64,000 nucleotides of DNA from positions 372,001-436,000 of the forward strand of contig NW_013547021.1 of NCBI RefSeq assembly GCF_000711695.1, read 5' to 3'. Source of the stretch: Tilletiaria anomala UBC 951 (taxonomy: Eukaryota > Basidiomycota > Exobasidiomycetes > Georgefischeriales > Tilletiariaceae). The translations under genes were made by a program, and so were the position numbers. Shown piece after piece: positions 1 through 10,872 of this stretch (the stretch's first letter is position 1; each line of letters starts with the position of its first letter). A model generated the notes under the pieces. It worked only from the letters and a program-made list of their open reading frames with translations, ran no database searches and was not told the origin of the DNA.

Positions 1-13
1 CTTACTGAAACAG

Positions 14-662
14 ACTTTCGGCCGCCAATTCGGACCAGTACGTCGCCTCACGTACCCTGTACAGTCTTGCCATGGACGGCAACGCGCCTGCCATCTTCAG
101 ACGCTGCAACAGCATGGGCGTACCATACGTTGCGCTGATCAGCACCGCGCTTTTCATGGCCCTCGCCTACCTCACCCTTTCGGACGGCGGAGCAATCGTC
201 TTTGGCTACTTTGTCTCGGTCGTCACCATCTTCGGCGGGCTCACGTGGATCTGCATCTTGATCTCGCACATCCAATTCATGAAGGGACTCAAGGCGCAAG
301 GCATGAGCCGTGACGATTTGCCGTATAAGGCGCCTTTCCAGCCGTACGGGTCTTACATCGCCGTCTTCTTCACCTCGCTCGTCGTCTTTTTCAAAGGCTG
401 GGACAGCTTCATGCCTGCGTTCCAGTACAAGAGCTTTATCACAAACTACATTGGCTTCCCAATTTTCTTCATCCTCCTCTTCGGCCACATGCTCATCAAA
501 CACACGTCTTTCATCAAGCCCGCAGACATTGACCTCCTCACGGACGCGCGCGAGTTCAACGAAGAGGATGAGCTGGCTGCCAAAGAGGACGAGGAGCGCG
601 AGGAGATGATTCGCCGCGCGCCGCTCCACAAGAAGATTTGGTACAAGCTGCAAGATTGGTGA
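14..662 (+). CDS. Amino-acid permease, C-terminal part (cut by window edge)
   Basis: This is the last exon of a plasma-membrane amino-acid permease of the fungal AAT/APC superfamily. The reading frame is open from base 14, just after an intron end (branch-like ctga followed by acag at 7-13). It begins with the stretch SDQYVASRTLY and MDGNAPAIF, the conserved loop before TM8-9 of this family. It continues through four hydrophobic segments and the typical tail motif PYKAPFQPYGSY, and ends in a charged, probably cytoplasmic tail (KEDEEREEM). The 5' two thirds lie outside the window, so substrate specificity cannot be judged. It converges with the small minus-strand gene ending at 817. The family assignment is firm, the substrate unknown. 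Confidence 0.9.
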
Positions 663-816
663 TCGTTGCAAACATTTTTACTGCACGTCATATTGAGTTC
701 CCTACTGCTTGTTGTAGAATAGATCTTGCGCATCATGCTCAAGCAATCAAAAGTGTGCGAGGGCACATGAGCTAAAAATTCTGTTGTGCTGAATGTGTAC
801 CAATGCAGCGCGCGCT

Positions 817-1516
817 TCATATATCTTTATCAACCACGGAAACGGCAAATAGACGTGGTTTTCGCTCCTTTCTGCCCCCCGGAGATGTCGAGGGTGACTC
901 GGCTGGAAAGCATTCCTCGAGCTTGTCTGAGATGAACAGTCCACCGACGCAGCCGGCTGTGAATGCGAATGTAAAAGAATAAGGAGCCGTAGAATACACA
1001 ACGGGATTATTTTTTGTATGTTCTCACCGCCGAAGATAGTCCCAAATGCCATCCTTACTCTCGGTGGCAGTGCTTCAGGCGACAAAAATGTGCCGAAAGA
1101 AGAGTTGTCAGGTTTTATGATGCTCGTGACTTCGTCTTGTACGCTTCCTCACCAAGCCAAGACTGCCATATCGACTTCTTCGTCCCACCCTTTCCGCCTT
1201 CCGGCCCTCCTTCGCCCCCATCAGGACCATGGGAACCAACGCTTTGCGGATGAGACCGAGACGAAAGTGGAGACTGCGGCCGTGGAGGCGCAGGCTTTGA
1301 CATGGGTAGCTGCGGAGAACTGGAGTGGACATGAGACCTACTGGAGAAGGATGATGACGAGCTCGAGGCGCCAGTACGAGATAAATTTGCGAGACGCCTG
1401 TGTATTACGGATGCACGGACTAGTGCTGAGTGGAGGACAGGCTGGCCGCTGTGCAGGATGGGCAGCCGGCTCGGCCCGGCGTGCGAGGCGAGGGCCAAGA
1501 CTAGGGAGGCAGCCAT
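817..1516 (-). CDS. Small predicted mitochondrial membrane protein, three exons
   Basis: I do not recognise the family. Exons on the minus strand are 1516-1153, 1072-1028 and 956-817, with introns that have good donors (gtgagg, gtgaga) and acceptors (gaag, acag). Phases agree and give 182 residues with no internal stop. The N-terminus (MAASLVLALASHAGPSRLP, then many Arg, Ser and Ala) looks like a mitochondrial presequence. A Gly/Pro-rich linker follows. A conserved-looking core begins KKSIWQSWLALPPRVR and runs into one glycine-rich membrane segment, about residues 129-146 (MAFGTIFGAGCVGGLFIS), then DKLEECFPA. The start is the first ATG that leaves the presequence at the very N-terminus. It is divergent from the proteasome gene at 1929, with 412 bp between. 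No single frame shows it, because the second exon is only 45 nt. An inner-membrane assembly or structural role is a guess. Confidence 0.6.
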
Positions 1517-1928
1517 GTTCTCTGTCTCTTTTGCACTCCTGCTGAGCCCCAAAGGACCGCTTCGAGCACTGTTGAGGGACACTGCAGGCAGTGCGTGAGT
1601 GAGGTACTGACAAGGTAGTACTTGGCTCCTTGCTATGGGAACCAGAAGCAGAGTCGCCTCTGCCAAAAAGCTGGAAGCTGGGTGAACTACACGCTCTCGC
1701 TCCTCCAAGCCTGCGTTCCGCTTGCTCGAAAAGCGACGCGTGTGCACTGTGCAGCTCACCATGAACACACTACATGACTACAGGGTCTCGCTGAGCCCGA
1801 CCAAGCCAGCGGTTTCGCACAACATCACCTTTAAAGCTGGTCGATTGAGCGCTTGCTGCATCCTCATATTGGCCGCACGCAAAGCTACGAAAATCGGGGA
1901 GATATCAAAAGGAAGTTATCTACCCACC
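1517..1928. promoter_or_regulatory. Shared 412-bp divergent 5' region
   Basis: This stretch separates the start codons of the small mitochondrial protein (minus) and proteasome subunit alpha-3 (plus). It must hold both promoters. I see no clear TATA box or named operator. An in-frame extension upstream of the proteasome ATG exists but carries no family sequence. Confidence 0.4.
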
Positions 1929-2907
1929 ATGTCGCGACGCTATGATTCGCGCACGACCACCTTCTCGCCAGAAGGGCGGCTGTTCCAGGTCGAGTATGCC
2001 ATGGAGGCCATCTCGCACGCTGGCACATGCTTGGGTATCCTCTCCAAGGACGGGATTGTCATCGCGGGGGAGAAGAAGGTTACAAGCAAGTTGCTAGAGC
2101 AAGATACCAGCTCAGAAAAGATCTATGCGCTCAGCGAGTGAGTACCCAGTTGGAGTGGTAGTATTCGTCATTTGGACGCGAAAGAGCGCCCCGCCGCCCA
2201 TGCTGATGCATCCTTCTCCTGTGCGATGGCCGCAGTAACTGCATCGCCGGCGTAGCGGGGATGACGGCAGATGCAAACTCGCTCGTCAACTACGCACGCA
2301 ACCAAGCGCAGGTCTACCTGCGGTCTTACGATGACGACATGCCCATCGAGCAACTCACGCAGCGGCTCTGCGACCTCAAGCAAGGATACACACAATACGG
2401 AGGTGAGCTGTGCATCCTTTTCTGCAGGTCTGCTCAGCTTTTAAACTGATTGTGAGGCTGCCTTTGTGCCCAGGTCTTCGGCCATTCGGCGTCTCCATCT
2501 TATACGCTGGCTACGACCCGCACCACCAGTTCCAGCTGTACCACTCGGATCCCTCAGGCAACTACTCTGGCTGGAAAGCGACTTGCATTGGCAACAACAA
2601 CGGCACCGCTACCTCTCTGCTAAAGCAGGACTATAAGGAGGACATCAGTTTGCAAGATGCGATGGGGCTCGCACTCAAGGTGCTCAGCAAGACGATGGAC
2701 AGCACCAGCCTGGACAGCGAAAAGCTCGAATTCGCGACCATGTCGCTAGACAAACGAACAGGCAAACCACACGGCAAGATCTTCAGACCGAAAGAGATTG
2801 ACGCGCTGCTTGAGAAGCACGGTCTCGCGAAGCCAAAGGAGGGTGAAGCCTCGGGGGGGGCATCAACTTCCACCACAGCCGCCGCCCCCATGGTTGTTGA
2901 CTCGTGA
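1929..2907 (+). CDS. PRE9: Proteasome 20S subunit alpha-3 (Pre9/PSMA4 type)
   Basis: This is a structural alpha-ring subunit of the 20S proteasome, acting in cytoplasm and nucleus. Exons 1929-2137, 2236-2402 and 2474-2907 join in phase to 269 residues. The N-terminus [20 protein letters not shown] is the proteasome alpha signature of the Pre9/PSMA4 subfamily, followed by [12 protein letters not shown] and [10 protein letters not shown]. Exon 2 gives [18 protein letters not shown] and exon 3 [14 protein letters not shown]. The length matches the usual 250-265 residues, with a Ser/Thr/Ala-rich C-terminal tail ([17 protein letters not shown]). The ATG at 1929 is chosen because it starts the conserved gate peptide. 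It converges with the RBM18-like gene, leaving 121 bp between the stop codons. Confidence 0.95.
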
Positions 2908-3028
2908 TCCATCACATTGTATTCTTGTTGCAATGCGAGCGAGGTACGTAACAGCATGTCGCAATTCATCACAGGTGCTATTTGCAATTGGCAATGGTCG
3001 ATCAGGGCCGAGCACCGGAAACGTGGCA

Positions 3029-4096
3029 TCATCGCTTCGGCGGCATGCCCTGGATAGCAGGCTTCCGCGGCAGAGCGGCGTGCCCTTTCAGAGACGCAAT
3101 GCTGCTTGTTGAAGGCGTGCTCCTGTTCCTATGGCCTGTTGATGATGCTGGAGCCGAGCCAGTCGTGGTCTCGCCCTTCAGCGCAGCGAGCTTGGCCTCC
3201 ATTGCTGCGATCTTGGCATCGACGCTGAGGCATGGAGAAAGAAAGAAAGACACTGAGCGGTGTTCGGTTGGTTCAAGAGACGCGATTGGAGATCTCACCC
3301 TTTCGGCCGTGACGCGCTCTTGATGAGACTAAGCGTTGTAGGTAGGTGAGCGTCGCTCTGGTCCCTATGATGCCTGTGCGGACCAGTTCCAGAGCCATTG
3401 TGTCCGGAGTCTTGGTAATTATTCTGCGGGAAGGGAAGAAAAATGAAGAGGGGACGTTTTCAGCGAAAAGACTCGCAGAGAATCGCATTGGCTCGACTCC
3501 GTTGTTGGTAATCGAACACGTACTCACGACATTGGCGAATGTGACGATGAGCTTCCTGCCTCGCAGTGTATGATCGTGCGTGGCAGTCAAGGCGTGCAAA
3601 GCTTCCTTGCAAGCCCGCACGGGGAAGATGAAGAGACAGGCGGCGAGTATATACGCCAATCGTGCGGGATATGTCAACTTCGGATGAAGCGGTGTGAGGG
3701 AAGATGAAGCAAGAACGTTGAACACACCTCAGGCTTTGCGTATTCGATGAAAGCATACCCTCTTGGCTTGCCTTTGAGGGGACCAGTCTTGTGAAATAGA
3801 AAGTCGATCTTGGACAGCTTGCCGTACTTGGAGAACGTAGTGACGAGCAGGTACTCGTCCACTACAGGATGCAAGTTCCCCACATACAAGCGCCGACTGT
3901 TCTTCGTGCGCTGTGTCGCTGCTGCTGATTTGGACAAAGATGGGATCGAAGTTGCGCGAGGCGACGATGCTAAGCTCGAAATTGCATCCAATGAGTCTGC
4001 ACTTGATGAGGCGTTAGGCCGAGATATGTACAACTCATAACTCGACTCGTCGCCCATCTTCCTCGCAGACGACGAGCTTGTGGCTTCCTGACTCAT
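3029..4096 (-). CDS. RBM18-like RNA-binding protein (single RRM)
   Basis: Four exons on the minus strand (4096-3728, 3605-3528, 3423-3299, 3224-3029) give 255 residues. An RRM starts near residue 70 with RNP2-like RRLYVGNLHP and has the RNP1 motif KPRGYAFIEY at the end of exon 1. Between them lies KIDFLFHKTGPLKGKPRG, typical of the RBM18 family. Exon 2 (26 codons) completes the RRM with EALHALTATHDHTLRGRKLIV. Exon 4 opens with VDAKIAAMEAKLAAL, matching the short C-terminal helix of RBM18 proteins. The ATG at 4096 (MSQEATSSSS) is the first ATG in frame; an upstream extension has only a GTG. The N-terminal 65 residues are Ser/Ala-rich. The RNA target is unknown. Confidence 0.82.
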
Positions 4097-5601
4097 TCTG
4101 CGCAACGTCTGAAGGTTGTCAGGACGGATATTCGACAGCCGCGAATATGGTGTCGCAAATCGCACGAGGTTCGCCGTGTTCTACAGCACGTCCTGTAGGC
4201 GTCTTGCCAAAAGACACCGTGGGTCTTGCAATAAGTGTAACAATCCTCTACCCTGTGGTAGAACTGGATCTACCAGCGTGCCGACCTGTTCACACTTGTT
4301 TGTTGGCGTCGCATCCCCTTTGATCATTGGCAACCCGCTGCAAGTAGCCCAGACAGATCCGATCGAATTGAATGCTGACCCCCCAACACCGAATTGGTGG
4401 AGCGAGGGCGTCAGCAATGCGACGGACACCAGCTGAAATACTCAGTATCGATGGCCCCAAGTCCAAATGTGTTCCTGTGTCGCTTTCTCCAGTCAATGTT
4501 TGATCACCAGCCGTTGACCAACTAATTGCCGATGCTATGTACTGGTACATAGTGTAGACGCGTTCAATTGTGAATGGTACGGTGGTCCATGCGGTGGCAG
4601 ACTGTGGGTGGATGTTGTGGACTAGAGTGTTTCCTCATTGTTGGATAGAGTGCCGTCGAGTGAGGGTGTCGTCACAGTGGCGAGTCGTGGCCTGGTTCAA
4701 CCTCAGCCAGCGGGGGTGTGGAAGATTGCTGTGCCTGTGTACTCGGGCTGGATCTTGACTGCAAGAAGCGAAGCAGATGACACCCCCGAACAGAGGCTGA
4801 GACTCTCTCGCCTCGTGCCGCGTCGGATGGCTCCCCATCCTCCCTCGATATGGTCACAACGTCGTCCGCAGGAGGTCTCTAGCCTATCCAATGCTACATA
4901 TACATATCCTTTGCTCTTACTGTCTCTGCATTATCAGCCTCTGTCTGCACTTCCAACAACCGATATCGCTCGGAAGGGAAAGAGCAACGCTTCGCCTATA
5001 CGCATCTCCAAGCCATTGCTCGCATTCTCGCTAGCTAGCCCGTCCCCCGAAGACATCCCGTTACGACGCGATCAACTTGCCTGTCGCGCTTTCAAGCAAG
5101 GCTTAGCACAAAGGTGGCTGCACAGCTTTCTCCATCCACACCTGTCACAAGCCCAGCCGATCACTCTGATCACCACATCTGAAATCAGATTCACACGTCT
5201 CAAAGGTTCAACCTGGCCACGACGGAAACACTTCTTCGGTTATCGTGCGATCTCACCAAGGCAAGCTTCACGACTGCACTGCTTGCTTTCTCATCATCAC
5301 ACCACGCGACCTCCTTATATCAATACTCAGAGCGACATCAAAGCCTCCACAGCCGTTAAGCTCTTTCCACGGTGTCGTGTACTTTTACATCCGCGTCTGG
5401 CGTAGCACGTTACACAGTGTGGCCAAGTCCATCAACCCGAGTCAACTCTCCCGTCTAGCCTTTGGCGATCAAAAGAGACCCTGACGGTGACTGCGGAGCA
5501 CGTTGGTCGGGAAACCAAGCAAGGAAACGGATAGTATCTGCAGCTTTTTGGAACCGCCCATCAAGAGGAGAAGCAAGAGGCATCGGAGTATTTCTTTCAT
5601 C
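4097..5601. other. Gene-free divergent region upstream of RBM18-like and Ras genes
   Basis: About 1.5 kb with no convincing coding sequence. The half next to Ras is rich in pyrimidines and short stretches such as ctctgcattatcagcctctg, as in long fungal 5' leaders. Long open frames here lack codon bias and family motifs. Both flanking genes probably start transcription in this stretch. Confidence 0.4.
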
Positions 5602-6538
5602 ATGAGTGGAAAAATGATGATTTACAAGCTGGTGGTGCTGGGAGATGGTGGTGTCGGCAAGACAGCATTGACTATTCAGGTGAGTGCTTCGCCGATGCTA
5701 CTAGCACGTCATACACGATCAAGCGTGAGCGTGTGGGCTACGTGCGACGCAATTGCCGTATATGTCTTGCGAGACTCGCGCAGGTAGCTCCTAGCGAGGG
5801 AAGGGTGCAAGTGCTTCTGAATGCTTAAGAGGGGTCACTGACCTTGTCGGAATGCTTGTCCTCCTGCCTCTGCACAGCTGTGTCTCAACCACTTTGTGGA
5901 GACATACGACCCGACGATTGAGGATTCCTATCGCAAGCAGACAGTGATCGATGGACAACCCTGCATGCTCGAAGTACTAGATACAGCAGGACAAGAGGAG
6001 TACACAGCGTTGAGGGATCAGTGGATTCGAGAGGGGGAAGGGTTTTTGCTCGTCTACAGCATCGCTGCACGAGCAACGTTTGAGCGAGTTGAGCGGTTTC
6101 GGGCGCAAATCTCGTGAGTCGGACCTGCATCCTCGCCTTCCCCCGGTTGCGCGTGTAAGCCGCTTAACTACAATATCTCGGAATGCTGTCGCAGTCGGGT
6201 GAAGGATCAGGAGCCATCAACTGTGCCAATCATGCTTGTCGGCAACAAGTGTGACAAAGTCAACGAGAGGGAAGTGTCGCGAGAGGAAGGGCAAGCACTG
6301 GCAAATCGACTTGGCTGCAAATTCGTCGAATCGAGCGCAAAGACTTGCGTTAATGTCGAGAAGGCGTACTTTACCGTCGTGCGGCAGTGAGTGATTCTGC
6401 AGCCACCCACCATGTTCTATACGGAGCTGTGGCTGACTGGAGGCAATGGGTTCGCACGGAAGGATTCGCGAGCAACGAGGAGAGACAATCAAGGCGAACA
6501 CAAAGTCAAAGAAGAGCAAGAAATGCAACATCCTATGA
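5602..6538 (+). CDS. Ras GTPase of the RasB/Ras2 type
   Basis: This is a membrane-anchored small GTPase that controls fungal morphogenesis and, in smuts, filamentous growth and mating signalling. Exons 5602-5679, 5878-6113, 6195-6386 and 6463-6538 give 193 residues. The P-loop is GDGGVGKT, as in Aspergillus RasB and Ustilago Ras2, not GAGGVGKS. Switch I is YDPTIEDSY, switch [16 protein letters not shown], and the guanine-specificity motifs are NKCD and ESSAK. The last exon reads [20 protein letters not shown] followed by the CAAX box CNIL and a stop, so a farnesylated, polybasic tail is expected. Without that 76-nt exon the frame would stop at 6390 and lack a lipid anchor. The assignment to Ras is certain; the RasB/Ras2 subtype is by remembered sequence. 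Confidence 0.95.
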
Positions 6539-8007
6539 AGAGCTCCAGTCCTTTCCCGCCCCGACTCATGCTGCGTACACGCAAACAGCACCATGATACA
6601 CCACCACGACTCAAGATATCCAGCAATCGCTCCACTCTTCTGTTTCTACCAGTGTCGCACTTTTTGACGCTCTCACTTTTGACCCAAGCACAACAGTCCG
6701 AAAGCACGCATATTCGGGCCCCCTCCCCCACACCCAAACACGCACACACCCCACACGCTCGTCCTTCCAGTGCTCGTGACGTCAGGAGCGAACGCAACGC
6801 ACAGCTCGTGTCTTATCGAGCAAGACAACTGATGGGACGTACGATGGCTTGGCTTGGATCGATCTCATTGGCCCGGACGGAAGGATGTGGACAGCTCGAG
6901 GGTAGCCTGGGACTTCCAAGCAACGGTACTCAAGGCAGAGATACATGTTTCCATCCAGGGCCATGGCTTTAGCAATACCACCCATAAACCTTGCCATCTC
7001 CTGTCTGTCTTGATTCCCTTGGTCGGTGGCCAAGCATGAGCGTGACTCTACGTCTCACGCTGCTTGTGCGCCGCGTGCTGCGTAATTGCATGTACATGTC
7101 CGTCGACATCAATGTGCCAGGAGTATCTACACATGTGCTGACATGAAGCATTGGCGGGCTTTCAAGCGCTTTCCAACGCAGTTTGACCCTTAACAGCAGC
7201 GCGAGCGACTGTTCCATATGGAGGAAGGAGGTCAAGAAGCCGGGCTTGACGGGTGGCTAAAAGGCGGACACATGCACATTCTGTGCCTCAATACTCAATA
7301 TGGATGCCCAGCATCATTCACCAAAGTTCCGGGTTACCATAATTCGTTGGATGTTCCTTTCAATTCATGATTGTTGGAATCCGGCGCTTTGTAAAAGACT
7401 GCAAGACTGAGGCGCTAGAGAAAGTGGTACTGCGGTGATGATAGGACATCTTTCCCTTTATTGTCCAACTGGGATCCATTACAACGAATAAGAGCCCCCA
7501 GGCGACCACTTGGGCACCTGTTTTGGTCACTGCAGCGCGCAGTTCTTGCTGTCCGTGTAATCTCAGATGATTACAGCTTGCGGGAACAGCGTGCGACTCA
7601 AATGAAGTTGAGTTTTTGGTGGGCTAACTTGTGTCTTTCCACATGGGATCCAGGTGACATGCTGGAATGGGGATGGGGTCAATGTCACGTGAGCGCGTGA
7701 GCTGTACGGAAGGTCGCAAGGTCAGAGTTCACAAGCCCACAGGCCACATCGACCACCGCACCATACGTCCACATGTCTCACGATTTCCTCGCCCCATCTT
7801 TTCGATGACGTCTCCACGCTTGGAATGAGCATATTCATCGATTGGTAAAGTATCGTCCTGGCCTTTGGTCGCGCTGGAGCCGTCCAGGGCAAGGCAGGGA
7901 CTCTCCTGTGACAGATATTCTCTTCTAAAAAGCTACGCACTCGCGCCTCAGCCCGGTTTCGCGCGCAGCGATCAAGAGTGGGCCGAGAGTGATTCTTCGC
8001 AGGAGAT
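6539..8007. other. 1.5-kb gap between Ras and Bet1
   Basis: It holds the Ras 3' region and the Bet1 promoter. A 193-codon frame across 6391-6972 overlaps the last Ras exon in another frame and has no domain. CA-rich runs occur near 6720-6760. I see no RNA gene or repeat. Confidence 0.35.
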
Positions 8008-8886
8008 ATGTCACGAAGGCATGCGGCCGGTGTGGCGGACCGCTATGCCCTTTTGAACCCATCAGGAGGTGGAGCTGGACCGAGCGCATCCTATCCGTCC
8101 TCATTGCGCTCTTCATCACCTTTCGAGCAGCCGTATGGCGGCAGCAATGCGTCATCCTCAGCAGCGGGGCCGTCGCGATACTATGCTGGCGGCGGGGCAA
8201 GCTATCCCGGCAGCGCTGCACACTCCGGGAGAGGGACACCAGATTATTCTGAATACGGCGCCCCGAAGAAAGAAAACGGATTGCCAGCGGGTCCAGGACT
8301 GATGAGTGGAGCGCTAGGAGGCGGCAGCTGGGGGTCATACGCGCAGCAGCGCACAGCAGAAGATCTCGAGGAGGGCAATGACATCCGTGTGGAAGGCCTG
8401 AGTGCCAAAGTGAAGATGCTCAAAGATGTGCGTTCAGACCGCTTCTTGCCACATCAAGTATGCTTGGCTGACGCTCCAGGCTGCTATAGATTACCATTGG
8501 CATCGGAAATGAAGTACGCGACGGCAATGCTGACTTGTCTACGCTGGTTCGTTCAGCCGCAGTCTCCTCCCATCTGTGATGACGGCTCTGAAATGCTGGT
8601 TTGCCCCAATTTTGGCGATATATTACTTGCAGAGCGATGCTTTTGAGACCACAACCGCCTTTCTGGGCAATACTTTCCACCGCATGAACAGAATGGCAAC
8701 ACGGCAGGGTGGCTGGTGGTGCAACATGATGATATTTCTCATAGTTGTCATTTGGATTTTCGTGAGTGCAAATACTGTCATGGGACCCGAAACGAGGGTT
8801 GTCGAGGCTCCGGCTCGCTTCGAATCCATGAATGTGTTCACATCTTTGCTTATTCACAGGTCCTGTTATGGTTCTGGCGGCGATAG
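8008..8886 (+). CDS. BET1: Bet1-like SNARE
   Basis: This is a tail-anchored Qc SNARE for ER-Golgi vesicle fusion. Exons 8008-8427, 8490-8546, 8633-8761 and 8860-8886 give 210 residues. The SNARE motif runs from about residue 115 (LEEGNDIRVEGLSAKVKMLK) through ITIGIGNEVRDGNADLSTL and SDAFETTTAFLGNTFHRM. The spacing matches human and yeast Bet1 residue for residue across the exon 2/3 joint. A final 20-residue membrane anchor (MMIFLIVVIWIF plus VLLWFW) ends in two arginines. The first 110 residues are Gly/Ser/Ala/Tyr-rich and much longer than in yeast Bet1 (142 residues in total). Splicing of the last exon replaces a readthrough frame that would break the hydrophobic anchor. Confidence 0.88.
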
Positions 8887-9929
8887 CAGCGCTCTGCTAC
8901 GCAACGCACAATGATTCATGGTTCATCTGGCCTGAATACGTGCACCTTTACTCTGATGAATGGACTCCAGACCTTGGTTTCTGGGAGACTCCCTTCAACC
9001 TGAAAGCACATTCGGAGACTGCGACTAGAGGTGTGGTTTGAGACTTCTTCGGCTCGTCTAACATATCTTCTCACTGTTGCTGAGAGTGAGAACCCCCGAT
9101 CAGGGCCGCTCATCTCGCTTTAGCGGAGCGGGGTTTGATGTTGAGAGCGAGCTTGCTGCTCATTCTGGTCCATTGCTGTGGAAAGAAGCACCTGCGTGCT
9201 CAGGAGCGAGAGCAAGATTGATCATATCAATTTCTTTCTTTTCAATGCGCCAGCGTCCATCTTATCAATTCTTTTTCGCATACGTCAGCGGGTCGTCAGG
9301 CATTTTGCATCTGGCAGCCTCAGAAAGTTCAACACAGGTTGACGTTCTTCGATGGGTGAGATGAAATGTACACCGCTGGCGGAGTTGATTCCAGCCTGAT
9401 TTAACATCCCAGGCTGAAGGCCATTGAGCGGCACAAACTCCCAAGACCGCGGCGAAACTAGCGTCTGATATCAGGCAGCTAAGCACCTTGGTGTCGCCCA
9501 AGATGTTGGCCAACCCAAATATCGACATCGATTGACCTGGACAACAGGGGCTCGTGAGCGGCGGTACGCAAGGGATTGGTGCAGGATGCGCCTTATTTTA
9601 CCACCGCACCGCTAGTGGAAAGCTGGTGTAACAACCTTTGTGTGATTTTGGTCTTGACAGCATCGCACTGCGACGCGCTCCTGCAGGCGCGTCCGTGTTA
9701 ATCGTTGGGCGCTTGGAGGCTAAGGGGAATGAGGTACTACAGATGTTGCGCAGTGCATGAGGTCTTCGTGCCCGTCGAAAGCACCAGAGAAGGCCCGGTG
9801 ACAAGATCGTCCCTTCCATCGGCCCATCATGCGGAAGCGCTGAGGCAGCAGACTGTGACGGGTTTAAAGCGGACCTGAGCGACGCGCATCATATGAAAAG
9901 GGTAGTGCAGCAAGTAAAAGAGCGCACCC
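8887..9929. other. 1.0-kb gap downstream of Bet1
   Basis: I find no supported gene. A short open stretch near 9465-9535 reads IRQLSTLVSPKMLANP but has no supporting splice context. It may be part of the coding-like material that follows. Confidence 0.3.
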
Positions 9930-10862
9930 ATTACTAAGGAGTCGATCGCTTGATCCAGACCCAAGGCGGCATCTCCTTGGTGCCCTCGAACCACTGCCTG
10001 TCAGTGGCATCGAGAAGCACTTTGCTGCGCAATGCCTCTCCCGCTTCGGACGCGCGCACCTTCTCACCTCCCAGGCTTTCCTCAAGAAGTCCGTCACCAG
10101 TGGCTGCGCACCGTCTCATGGGAGCAAGCAGCCGCTGAATGTCGATGATCTGGGATTACTGAAAGGTAAAGCCAGTATCAAGATATGAGATCGCGTCATT
10201 CTTGGCATCCCGTGCGAGGGCCAGCGGGACACAAGCCTTGTAGATGCATTCTCACAGCTAAGGGGTTCATGCTGCATTGAACTACCCGCATGCCTTCGTT
10301 GAGGTTGGATCCTTTCTTCTTACCTTTGCGCATAGAAATTGGCCGAAGTCTTTCAAAACCTTTCAGCGGTGCACATATTCCCCAGTGCGGTCGCAACGAA
10401 TGCGGGTGTCAACAACGGAATGCCACAACCACTGATCTAGCTCTGCTCCATCTTCATGCCACTGATCGCATGCAAGGCGCGTCCGGGGGTATCAAAAAGG
10501 TCCGTTCTACCTGATGAATCATCCCAAGGGCCTGCGGCACATCCGGCTCGGTCAGGCCAACTTCTTCGGCTCAAAGTTGAAGCGATCGGAGATCAGTCTC
10601 AATGTCCAAGACAGGAACGTACGTGAGACGATCTGGGACAAGTTGGTCAGCCACTTCAAATAGTGAGTGCCCATTGCACGAACGACGGATGCCGCATCAA
10701 TACTGCTTTGCTGACTACCCGTGCATGAGAGGACCTTTGTACAATGTTTGAGACTTGGCTGTGTGGTCCTTGCTGCGATTACTTCGAGGACGGTTACGAC
10801 GATTCACTAAATTATCACTCGCTTGGAGGTCAAGTCTGTGTCTGCGCCGCAACGACTTCTGA
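9930..10862 (+). pseudogene. Unidentified coding-like segments: gene relic or intron-rich gene
   Basis: Several plus-strand stretches look coding but do not join into one clear model. One, about 9970-10155, reads EPLPVSGIEKHFAAQCLSRF and on to NVDDLGLLKG before a gtaaag donor. A second, about 10361-10435, reads VHIFPSAVATNAGVNNG after a ttcag acceptor. A third, about 10486-10663, reads YQKGPFYLMNHPKGLRHIRL and continues to NVRETIWDKLVSHFK before a gtgagt donor. A possible last exon at 10832-10862 ends just before the HEM4 stop. I do not recognise the family. The segments could be exons of a divergent gene or the remains of one. Confidence 0.3.
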
Positions 10863-10872
10863 ATTTCTCTTT

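Noticed and set aside
1722-1928. In-frame upstream extension of the proteasome gene
   Set aside because: The family start [16 protein letters not shown] begins at the ATG at 1929; the extension is unlike any alpha subunit.
4097-4165. Longer N-terminus for the RBM18-like gene
   Set aside because: The apparent start at 4165 is a GTG, not ATG. The first true ATG in frame is at 4096.
4638-5405. 255-codon open frame upstream of Ras
   Set aside because: Composition resembles a pyrimidine-rich leader, with no domain or splice pattern.
6391-6972. 193-codon open frame overlapping the end of Ras
   Set aside because: It overlaps the Ras last exon in another frame and has no recognisable content.
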